From Gordius sp. MW1 (lineage: Eukaryota; Nematomorpha; Gordioida; Gordea; Gordiidae), in the NCBI GenBank assembly GCA_964036665.1, contig OZ038530.1, positions 17,258,001 through 17,322,000 of the forward strand: 64,000 bases of DNA, in the 5' to 3' direction. The notes under the pieces are model-generated. The model ran no database searches, had not been told where the DNA came from, and saw only the letters and a program-made list of their open reading frames with translations. Every line of letters starts with the position of its first letter. Position 1 is the stretch's first letter. Shown here in pieces: positions 57,701 to 64,000 of this stretch. The position numbers and the translations under genes were made by a program.

Positions 57701-60436
57701 CGGGTACGGGCGGGCCGATCTTCTAAAAACGGCCCGTTGCAGATCTCTCTCCGCTATTGCCTGTTACGAACGCGCATCTAAAAATGATAAAATTTAAAAA
57801 CTTACTTTTGGTTAAGGTAAAATGTTATTAAATTGGGATAATTCCTATTGTAGCTTATAATAAAAAATTGCATAGAAACTATTAAAAATTTTTACATAGA
57901 AATTAATGGGAAATAATAATAAAAATTAAAAAAATCCTTACGACGAAACTATCAGCGACATGCAATAGCTCCGCTATTGCCTGTTACGACCGCGCATCTA
58001 AAACTGTCACAGGTATCATAAAGATATATCAAAAAATTTACATGTGCTAAATTGTTCCATTGGTCAGTACCAAAAGACAATCTATTAATACATAAGAGTC
58101 AAAAAAAACTAAAAAAAATTTCGATTCACATTTTGGCCAAATGGTCATTTTTTTCATTGGTCACTACCAACAGATACTCTATAAGTCAATGTTAGCCAAA
58201 AAAACGAGGAAAAAAATTTTACTTCATACTTTGGCCAATGGTCATTTTTTTCCAATGGTCAGTAGCCAGCGGACGGCCAAAAAGTCATATTATCAATGGT
58301 AGTAACAGGAACAATCATAAGAGTCAAAAAAAACGGGAAAAAAATTTCGCTTCACACTTTCGGACACTGACCATTTTTTCCAGTGGTCAGTAGCCAGAGG
58401 ACGGCCAAAAAGTCAGATTATCAATGGTAGTAACATGAACAATCATAATAGGCGGAAAAAAGCGAAAAAATACACTTGGATTCACATTTTGGCCAAATGG
58501 TCATTTTTTTCCAGTGGTCAGCAGCCAGCGGACGGCCAAAAAGTCTTATTATCAATGGTAGTAACAGGAACAAACATAATAGTCAAAAAAAAACCCGGGA
58601 TTCGAACCCAAAAACTGGTTAAATTAACAAAAATTAAAAGTAAACAAAAAAGACATTCGGTGCAAGACATCCACGTTTTTTTCATTGGTCAGCAGCCAAC
58701 GGACGGCCAAAAAGGAATATTATCAATGGTAGTAACAGGAACAATCATAAGAGGCAAAAAAAACGGAAAAATAAACTTGGATTCACATTTTGGCCAAATG
58801 GTCATTTTTTTCCAGTGGTCAGCAGCCAGCGGACGGCCAAAAAGTCTTATTATCAATGGTAGTAACAGGAACAATCATAATAGTCAAAAAAAAACCCGGG
58901 ATTCAAACCCAAAAACTGGTTAAATTAACAAAAATTAAAAGTGCGTATCCACGTTCGGTTCGGTGCGTGACATCCACGATTCCATTGGTCAGCAGCCAAC
59001 GGACGGCCAAAAAGTCTTATTATCAATGGTAGGAACAAGAACAATCATAAGAGTCAAAAAAAAACGCAAAAAAAATTTCGCTTCACACTTTGGCCAAATG
59101 GTCATTTTTTTTATTGGTCAGCACCCAACGGACGGCCAAAAAGTCTTATTATCAATGGTAGTAACAGGAACAATCATAATAGTAAAAAAAAATCCCGGGA
59201 TTCGAACCCAAAACTGGTTAAATTAACAAAAACTGGTTAAAAATTAACAAAAATTAAAAGTGCGGCGTGACATCCACGTTCGGTATCCACGTTCGGTGCG
59301 TGACGTGACGTGACGTGACTTCGGAAAATGGAAAGTGAGCCCATAAATTGCATAGCAATTAATTGCATAGCATTAAAAGTAAGCAACTTTTATCTATGTT
59401 TATTATATAATAGATAATTTAACAAATCTTATATATAACACACCGAGGGAGATAGAGATGAGGGGTGGGGCACCTCTTATGCATTAATTTAAAAAAATAA
59501 CACAGCAAGGGAGATAGAGATGAGGGGTGGGGCACCTCTTTCTCATGCATTAATTTAAAAAATCGATAACCTAATATACCCAATGCAAATAGATAGGGAG
59601 GGTAACGGACAACGGACGGACAACGGACGGACAACTAAAAAACGAGCCCATAAATTGCATAGCAATTAATTATTCAATTAACATCAGTTTAAATTATTTT
59701 CTACTTGTAGACAAGTTGTTATATTTAAATCATTAATTTTTATTTAAATTAAACTCATAATAAATCTAATTTATAGTTTGTTCTTATAAGTTTATAATTT
59801 TTGGGTCATCTAAATCCAATTTGTATATGTAAACAACCTCTATTATTTTAAAGGCTATGAAGACCACCTGAAAAATTGCCCGTCAAAAGTAAATAAGCAC
59901 CGTTTATATAAGTTTTGATACTATTGTATTTAGTAATTTTTTTTTATTTTGAAAACTTTAAAGTTACATCTTTGCTGCATACTTAATATAAATTTCATTA
60001 ATAGTTTTATTAAAGATGAAATATTACTAAATTCAATATTTTGGCCAAATGTATTAAATTTTTAATAGCTTCCACAGACTCAATATTCAGTCCTCAAAGA
60101 AAAGTATGAATGTATGGCCAAAAAAGAATTGAACGAAAAGTTGAGAGAGATTAATTCATTTCTCCTAAAACAAGTTTATTTTAGCCTGACCGTTCGTAAA
60201 ATACAATAATTAATATTTTTAGTCGGTCCAAAAGCAAAAAATTGACAAAATGAATCAAGAAAATTTGGAAAATTTAAAAAAACGCTACGAATCAGTAATA
60301 TCTAACCTTAAAGTTTTGAAAATATTTAATTATAATATATGAACTTTATCCCTTTTAGGAGGAAAAAAATCAATTTGCTTCAGAAAATAGAATGCTATAC
60401 CAGAGAATAAGTATATTAGAAGGGTCATTGATTTAA
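39781..60436 (+). CDS. Ankyrin-repeat/coiled-coil protein, copy B (24 exons, 1279 aa)
   Basis: Exons: 39781-40058, 40238-40346, 40642-40818, 40959-41065, 44207-44334, 44595-44657, 44744-44857, 45433-46562, 46648-46744, 46789-46921, 47301-47343, 47390-47734, 47779-47943, 47988-48062, 48106-48152, 48196-48295, 48342-48398, 48444-48563, 48657-48712, 48841-49003, 49050-49131, 60091-60173, 60223-60312, 60359-60436. The sum is 3840 nt with one terminal stop. Same six ankyrin repeats, disordered middle and coiled coil as copy A. Differences keep frame: exon 8 is 57 nt longer, and exons 13 and 22 are each 6 nt shorter through different splice sites. Intron 4 (3141 bp) and intron 21 (10959 bp) are swollen by transposons. 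An AATAAA overlaps the stop region at 60435. Whether an 11-kb intron is spliced efficiently in a genome of tiny introns is unknown, so expression is less certain than for copy A. Confidence 0.8.
41093..44137 (-). mobile_element. Hairpin-bounded composite element, copy 3, in intron 4 of ankyrin copy B
   Basis: On the minus strand it runs from CTCGGGCCTTCGGCCCTCG (near 44135) through the purine tract, 5' module, minisatellite units and GAGGGAGATAGAGATGAGG modules to the end AAATTGCATAGCAATTAA (near 41095). Copy A keeps the empty site in its intron 4. Comparison shows insertion between A and T of AAATTA/TATTTAATA with no target duplication. A 1144-bp hAT-like element (42898-44041) is nested in its 5' module. 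Confidence 0.8.
42898..44041. mobile_element. Non-autonomous hAT-like element with GAGACGAG subterminal repeats
   Basis: Terminal inverted repeats TAGTGATGCGG and TAGTGTTTCGA, with an exact 8-bp duplication GATACATT (42890-42897 and 44042-44049). Both subterminal regions are packed with CGAGACGAGA repeats (about 42915-43060 and 43890-44035). The AT-rich centre codes for nothing recognisable. The empty site is present in composite copies 1 and 4. Confidence 0.85.
47137..47268. mobile_element. GGCGTAGCTAG MITE in intron 10 of ankyrin copy B
   Basis: Same insertion, in inverted orientation, as 6008-6137 in copy A. It begins GGTGGCGTAGCTAGAGCGGGG. Confidence 0.6.
49271..49474. mobile_element. 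GTCGACC MITE in intron 21 of ankyrin copy B
   Basis: The best-preserved copy: TAGTGTTGTAAAAACGGCTG at the left and the near-perfect reverse complement at the right, with symmetric GGTCGACC arms. The flanks CTATACAG and CTATAAAG match at 7 of 8 positions. Confidence 0.85.
49567..52190 (+). mobile_element. Hairpin-bounded composite elements, copy 4 (two or three concatenated units)
   Basis: The first unit starts GGGGCCTTCGGCCCTCG at about 49574 and runs to the AAATTGCATAGCAATTA palindrome at about 50990-51001. CTCGGGCCTTCGGCCCTCG of a second unit follows directly. The second unit carries a tRNA-like insert (51383-51454) and ends with the palindrome at about 51901-51917. A third partial unit supplies the GAGGGAGATAGAGATGAGG modules and a further palindrome near 52168. 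The 49844-50152 stretch is almost identical to 13484-13792. No transposase is encoded. Confidence 0.7.
51383..51454 (-). other. tRNA-like sequence (SINE head or tRNA pseudogene)
   Basis: The minus strand has an A-box-like TGGTATAGTGGTTA and, 33 bp on, a B-box-like GGGTTCAAGTCA, correctly spaced for an internal pol III promoter in a 72-nt unit. The acceptor arms and anticodon stem do not pair, so it is not a working tRNA. It lies inside a composite element and may be the head of a SINE. Confidence 0.5.
52262..52442. repeat. Array of GC-rich hairpins with TTC or similar loops
   Basis: ACGCCC-TTC-GGGCGT is followed by about six GGGGGC(TTC/TCC/TCT/TAC)GCCCCC-type palindromes, spaced about 20-30 bp and joined by CCCCCAAACCCC linkers. 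Such a dense GC-rich cluster is striking in this AT-rich sequence. It abuts a further copy of the composite element's 5' module and shares the TTC loop of its terminal hairpin. Confidence 0.75.
52443..52600 (+). repeat. Composite-element 5' module, isolated copy
   Basis: GGAGAAGGGGGAGAAGGG purine tract, GGGGACGACTCATCT, TTTGCTATGCAATTTATGGG and GGCGAGAATGCCTATAGG, as at 13250-13380, then loss of similarity. Confidence 0.6.
52845..53042. mobile_element. MITE fragment, CATGGGCGTA/GTCGACC chimera
   Basis: The right end AAAACCTGGCTACGTCCATG with C tracts belongs to the CATGGGCGTA family. The left part contains GGTTTTGCTTGGTCGACC of the other MITE family. It looks like one element inserted into another. 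Confidence 0.5.
53043..53689. other. AT-rich stretch, no gene seen
   Basis: Contains a short direct repeat of GGAGAGATTAATGTTTATTAA (53211 and 53249) and an unclassified G/C tract near 53625-53660. Confidence 0.4.
53690..54307. repeat. Inverted-duplication arm 1 (outer part)
   Basis: Reverse complement of the last 640 bp of the window (about 63360-64000). With 57754-59365 on the other side of the hAT, it forms one arm of a large inverted repeat whose other arm is 61742-64000. Confidence 0.8.
55004..55727 (+). repeat. 362-bp tandem duplication at the transposase 5' end
   Basis: Two adjacent, almost identical copies (period 362 bp) cover the promoter region, the short first exon, intron 1 and the first ~120 nt of exon 2. 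In the upstream copy the frame from ATG 55179 runs into a TGA at 55361-55363 after 45 codons. Only the downstream copy continues into the full gene. Confidence 0.85.
55541..57471 (+). CDS. hAT transposase (4 exons, 600 aa)
   Basis: Exons: 55541-55556, 55604-57085, 57132-57270, 57306-57471. Introns are only 47, 46 and 35 bp. The sum is 1803 nt with one terminal stop. Residues about 25-75 form a BED-type zinc finger (VWEQFDPL...CICKNCKK...HLKRHKC). The middle holds the DDE-type catalytic region interrupted by the hAT insertion domain (TTDMWT, LIFVTDQGANN, CAAHLINNM, RWNSKLTLL). The C-terminus is the dimerisation domain YPKLAHLAHMILCIPATSAT, SERNFSTAG, RRTRL. This protein binds the element's ends and excises and inserts it. 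The start is the ATG that, spliced over intron 1, joins the main frame; without it the long frame has no near ATG. All hallmark residues appear present, so activity is plausible. Confidence 0.85.
57754..58054. repeat. Inverted-duplication arm 1 (inner part) with GCAATAG palindromes
   Basis: Continues the arm interrupted by the hAT. It matches 63060-63355 inverted. A second GCAATAGCTCCGCTATTGC palindrome lies near 57963. Confidence 0.75.
58055..59668 (+). mobile_element. Hairpin-bounded composite element, copy 5
   Basis: Minisatellite units with TTGGCCAAATGGTCA, GCCAGCGGACGGCC and AATGGTAGTAACAGGAACAA. The units are separated by segments carrying a perfect B-box complement (GGGATTCGAACCC near 58598, 58903 and 59196). 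The 3' part has CGTGACGTGACG repeats, the two GAGGGAGATAGAGATGAGG modules (59445-59540) and the terminal palindrome at about 59650. No GGGCCTTCGGCCC hairpin at its 5' end. Confidence 0.65.
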
Positions 60437-60464
60437 TAAAATTTAATATACCATTTGTCCTTCT

Positions 60465-61545
60465 TATCTATATATATAAAGTAAAGTGTATATATGTATA
60501 TATATATGTATATATGTATGTAAGGGCTAATCTCTGAAACTACCGGCCCGATTCGCGCGAAAATTTACCCCTAGGTTTCCAGGGCGGCCAGGGGTAAAAT
60601 AGCTTTTTCAGAATCCTAAAATTCCTTTTAATTTTCGAGATATTGGGTTTTATACCTTTTGACGTTCAATAAAATGTCAATCAAACGCACCTCCTCGCGT
60701 TCGTCGAAAATTTGAATATACAGACGCTTCTGTAGTAAAAGTGTATCACTTATAGTAGTTTGTAGTGAAACGTAATCTTTTCTTAACGGTGACAACATAA
60801 AATTTATGAATTAAATTTCTTAAACGTCATCTTTCCTTAACGGTGACAATCTAAAATTTATGAATTAAATTTCTTAAACGTCATCTTTTCTTAACGGTGA
60901 CAAGACAATATAAAATTTATGAATTAAATTTCTTAAACGTCATCTTTTCTTAACGGTGACAACATAAAATTTATGAATTAACCTGAAATAAATAAAATTA
61001 TAGATTATTTGAGAAAATACATAGGTGAAGAAGATGAATTTTTCTCATTATCATTAAATGAGATATTTTAAATGAGAAAGATGAAAGTATATATAATTTA
61101 AATGTAATATAAAATAGTCCAACGTTGATTATTCTGAGTAAATGCTATTTAAATATAAATGTCATTATTTATCTATCATTAATTTTTATTAAATGAGATA
61201 TTTAAATGAGAATAAATTCTGAAACTACCGGCCCGATTCGCGCGAAACTTTACCCGTAGGTTCTCATGGCGGCCAGGTGTAAAATAGCTTTTTCAGATTG
61301 CTAAAATTCCTTTTAGTTTTAAAAATATCGAACATTTCTCGGCTTTTTGGTTTTAAAAAAGGGCTAAATTCTGAAACTTCAGATCCGATTCGAGCGAAAA
61401 TTTAGCCGTAGATGCCCAGATAGGCCAGGGGTAAAATAGCTTTTTCAGATTCCTAAAATACCTTTTTGTTTTAAAAATATCTGACATTTCCCGTCCAGTT
61501 TTATTTATAGCAGCATATACAATAATGACGTCATACATACAAAGC
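60465..61545. repeat. Repeat block downstream of ankyrin copy B
   Basis: A TATATG microsatellite (60470-60530) leads into three degenerate copies of a ~130-bp unit (near 60535, 61218 and 61370) sharing CTGAAACTACCGGCCCGATT, GCGCGAAAATTTACC and GGTAAAATAGCTTTTTCAGA. Between the first two lies the tandem array at 60770-60985. The unit resembles repeats dispersed in other invertebrate genomes, but I cannot name its family. Confidence 0.6.
60770..60985. repeat. Four-copy tandem repeat, about 62-bp unit
   Basis: Unit: AACGTCATCTTTTCTTAACG, GTGACAACATAAAATTTATG, AATTAAATTTCTTA. Copies are nearly identical, with one 5-bp insertion. Confidence 0.8.
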
Positions 61546-61741
61546 TGAAGTTTTCTCGAATTAGATATTTAAAAGTATAATAAAAATGTTACAGTATACG
61601 GTTAAAATCATTGGGGTTTAACAGACTATTTAAATTAAATAAATAAAATTTAAATTATGCAGTTTTTGTCATTATTATCACGTGGTCGATCATAGAAGCA
61701 TATTTTTAATAATTATCCATCCTTCAATTAATTATTTTATT
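61546..61741. other. AT-rich spacer
   Basis: No feature recognised. Confidence 0.4.
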
Positions 61742-63070
61742 TTAATTGCTATGCAATTTATGGGCTCACTTTCCATTTTCCGAAGTCACGTCACGTCACG
61801 CACCGAACGTGGATGTCACGCACCGAGTGTGCACCGAATGTCTTATTAATTGCTATGCAATTTATTTTGTTTTGTTTACTTTTAATTTTTGTTAATTTAA
61901 CCAGTTTTTGGGTTCGAATCCCGGGATTTTTTTTTTCTATTATGATTGTTCCTGTTACTACCATTGATAATAAGACTTTTTGGCCGTCCGTTGGGTGCTG
62001 ACCAATAAAAAAAATGACCATTTGGCCAAAGTGTGAAGCGAAATTATTTTTGCGTTTTTTTTTTGACTCTTATGATTGTTCTTGTTCCTACCATTGATAA
62101 TAAGACTTTTTGGTCGTCCGTTGGCTGCTGACCAATGGAATCGTGGATGTCACGCACCGAACCGAACGTGGATACGCACTTTTAATTTTTGTTAATTTAA
62201 CCAGTTTTTGGGTTTGAATCCCGGGTTTTTTTTGACTATTATGATTGTTCCTGTTACTACCATTGATAATAAGACTTTTTGGCCGTCCTCTGGCTGCTGA
62301 CCACTGGAAAAAAATGACCATTTGGCCAAAATGTGAATCCAAGTTTATTTTTCCGTTTTTTTTGCCTCTTATGATTGTTCCTGTTACTACCATTGATAAT
62401 ATTCCTTTTTGGCCGTCCGTTGGCTGCTGACCAATGAAAAAAACGTGGATGTCTTGCACCGAATGTCTTTTTTGTTTACTTTTAATTTTTGTTAATTTAA
62501 CCAGTTTTTGGGTTCGAATCCCGGGTTTTTTTTTGACTATTATGTTTGTTCCTGTTACTACCATTGATAATAAGACTTTTTGGCCGTCCGCTGGCTGCTG
62601 ACCACTGGAAAAAAATGACCATTTGGCCAAAATGTGAATCCAAGTTTATTTTTTCGCTTTTTTCCGCCTATTATGATTGTTCATGTTACTACCATTGATA
62701 ATCTGACTTTTTGGCCGTCCTCTGGCTACTGACCACTGGAAAAAATGGTCAGTGTCCGAAAGTGTGAAGCGAAATTTTTTTCCCGTTTTTTTTGACTCTT
62801 ATGATTGTTCCTGTTACTACCATTGATAATATGACTTTTTGGCCGTCCGCTGGCTACTGACCATTGGAAAAAAATGACCATTGGCCAAAGTATGAAGTAA
62901 AATTTTTTTCCTCGTTTTTTTGGCTAACATTGACTTATAGAGTATCTGTTGGTAGTGACCAATGAAAAAAATGACCATTTGGCCAAAATGTGAATCGAAA
63001 TTTTTTTTAGTTTTTTTTGACTCTTATGTATTAATAGATTGTCTTTTGGTACTGACCAATGGAACAATTT
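61742..63070 (-). mobile_element. Hairpin-bounded composite element, copy 6 (inverted copy of copy 5)
   Basis: Reverse complement of 58055-59365, including the B-box segments (GGGTTCGAATCCC near 61910 and 62511) and the CGTCACGTCACG repeats. It lacks the 59365-59665 tail of copy 5. It begins with AATTGCTATGCAATTTATGG. Confidence 0.75.
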
Positions 63071-64000
63071 AGCACATGTAAATTTTTTGATATATCTTTA
63101 TGATACCTGTGACAGTTTTAGATGCGCGGTCGTAACAGGCAATAGCGGAGCTATTGCATGTCGCTGATAGTTTCGTCGTAAGGATTTTTTTAATTTTTAT
63201 TATTATTTCCCATTAATTTCTATGTAAAAATTTTTAATAGTTTCTATGCAATTTTTTATTATAAGCTACAATAGGAATTATCCCAATTTAATAACATTTT
63301 ACCTTAACCAAAAGTAAGTTTTTAAATTTTATCATTTTTAGATGCGCGTTCGTAACAGGCAATAGCGGAGCTATTGCATATCGCTGGTAATTGTGCCATT
63401 TTTAGATGCGCAGACGTACCAGGACGCCTAAATTAATTACTATTTTTAACAAAGTTTTCCATTATTACTAACCAAAATTTATAGAGATGGACCTTTTGCA
63501 TATCATTTTAAGAAAGATGTAAAATAATAAAAATTAGGTTTCCTCATTTTAAAAGGAACTTATTAGTTCCTTTTTGAACTAGTTCCTTTAACAGCTCTAG
63601 CTAAACCAATATTAAATGGCTTTTAAATAATTTGTTACCAAAACAATCAAAGTATCGAATAGTGAGAGCTAATGTATATGAGAAATATTTTAATAATTGA
63701 ACTACAATCATTTTTTAATAACTTTCATATAAGATGGAACAATTATTTTAGTTACATTTCTTTACCGTTACTAAATAAAAATTACCTCTGAATTACGTAG
63801 CGAGTTTTTTATTTTTATATTGATTATACGTTAAACCCCTACCCCTCCCTATCTTACCCTTCCACCGCTGAGTTGGTATTATTAGGGGGCGGGAGTGGAG
63901 GAGATCATCCCTCAACCCCTTTTTATTATTATTGATTTTTATATGCTTTTGGCGAATTAACGGAGGGAAAGGGGGGATAGTGTGCGCGTTTAGTTTTAAC
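63071..64000. repeat. Inverted-duplication arm 2, carrying the hAT empty site
   Basis: Reverse complement of 57754-58054 followed directly by that of 53690-54312. The intact palindrome GCAATAGCGGAGCTATTGC near 63358 is the uninterrupted target of the hAT. The arm continues beyond the window. Confidence 0.8.

Larger units (their letters stand above)
54313..57748 (+). mobile_element. Complete hAT transposon
   Basis: 3436 bp with 11-bp perfect terminal inverted repeats AGAGATCTGCA. Subterminal arrays of CGGGCC/GGACGGGCCT lie at both ends, and a transposase gene with intact reading frame between. It is flanked by an exact 5-bp duplication CTCCG (54308-54312 and 57749-57753). The empty site survives near 63356-63375. 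The element sits in the 11-kb intron of ankyrin copy B, in the same orientation. It is probably the autonomous source of the deleted copy at 11.2-12.3 kb. Confidence 0.85.

Overview
The window is nuclear DNA from an AT-rich, intron-containing eukaryote. It is almost certainly an invertebrate animal: the one clear single-copy gene is a SENP1/2-type SUMO protease whose catalytic domain is of animal rather than fungal or plant type. Introns are often tiny (35-100 bp) unless transposons have entered them. No species is claimed. There is no rRNA gene, no convincing tRNA gene, no CRISPR array and no bacterial-style operon.

Layout. (1) 0-3 kb: MITEs, a hAT transposase remnant and a fragment of a retroelement polyprotein. 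(2) 3.15-10.38 kb, minus strand: a 24-exon gene for a 1264-residue protein with six ankyrin repeats and a long coiled coil. (3) 10.4-27.7 kb: a transposon-rich block holding an internally deleted hAT element, two hairpin-rich composite elements, a poly(A)-tailed retroelement fragment, a dead Mag-like Ty3/gypsy element with 101-bp LTRs, two foldback elements and a pair of inverted relic repeats. (4) 27.75-35.87 kb, plus strand: an intact 12-exon SENP gene (614 residues). (5) 36-39.5 kb: a hAT pseudogene and MITEs. (6) 39.78-60.44 kb, plus strand: a second, also open, copy of the ankyrin/coiled-coil gene (1279 residues), inverted relative to the first. Its intron 4 has grown from 96 bp to 3.1 kb and its intron 21 from 0.6 to 11 kb through insertions. 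One of these is a complete hAT transposon with a 600-residue, four-exon transposase. (7) 60.5-64 kb: short tandem repeats, then an inverted copy of sequence from 53.7-59.4 kb that lacks the hAT insertion and so supplies its empty site.

The window is therefore a large imperfect palindrome: ankyrin gene (minus), SENP gene, ankyrin gene (plus). A MITE shared by both ankyrin copies predates the duplication and the other insertions postdate it. The least familiar component is a family of composite elements bounded by a GC-rich hairpin (GGGCC-TTC-GGCCC) at one end and an AT-rich hairpin (AATTGC-ATA-GCAATT) at the other. They are filled with hairpin minisatellites and tRNA-type B-box motifs. One of them inserted between A and T with no target duplication. 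All gene models were built by eye from splice signals, reading phase and comparison of the two copies. Distant families are assigned from motif recognition only.
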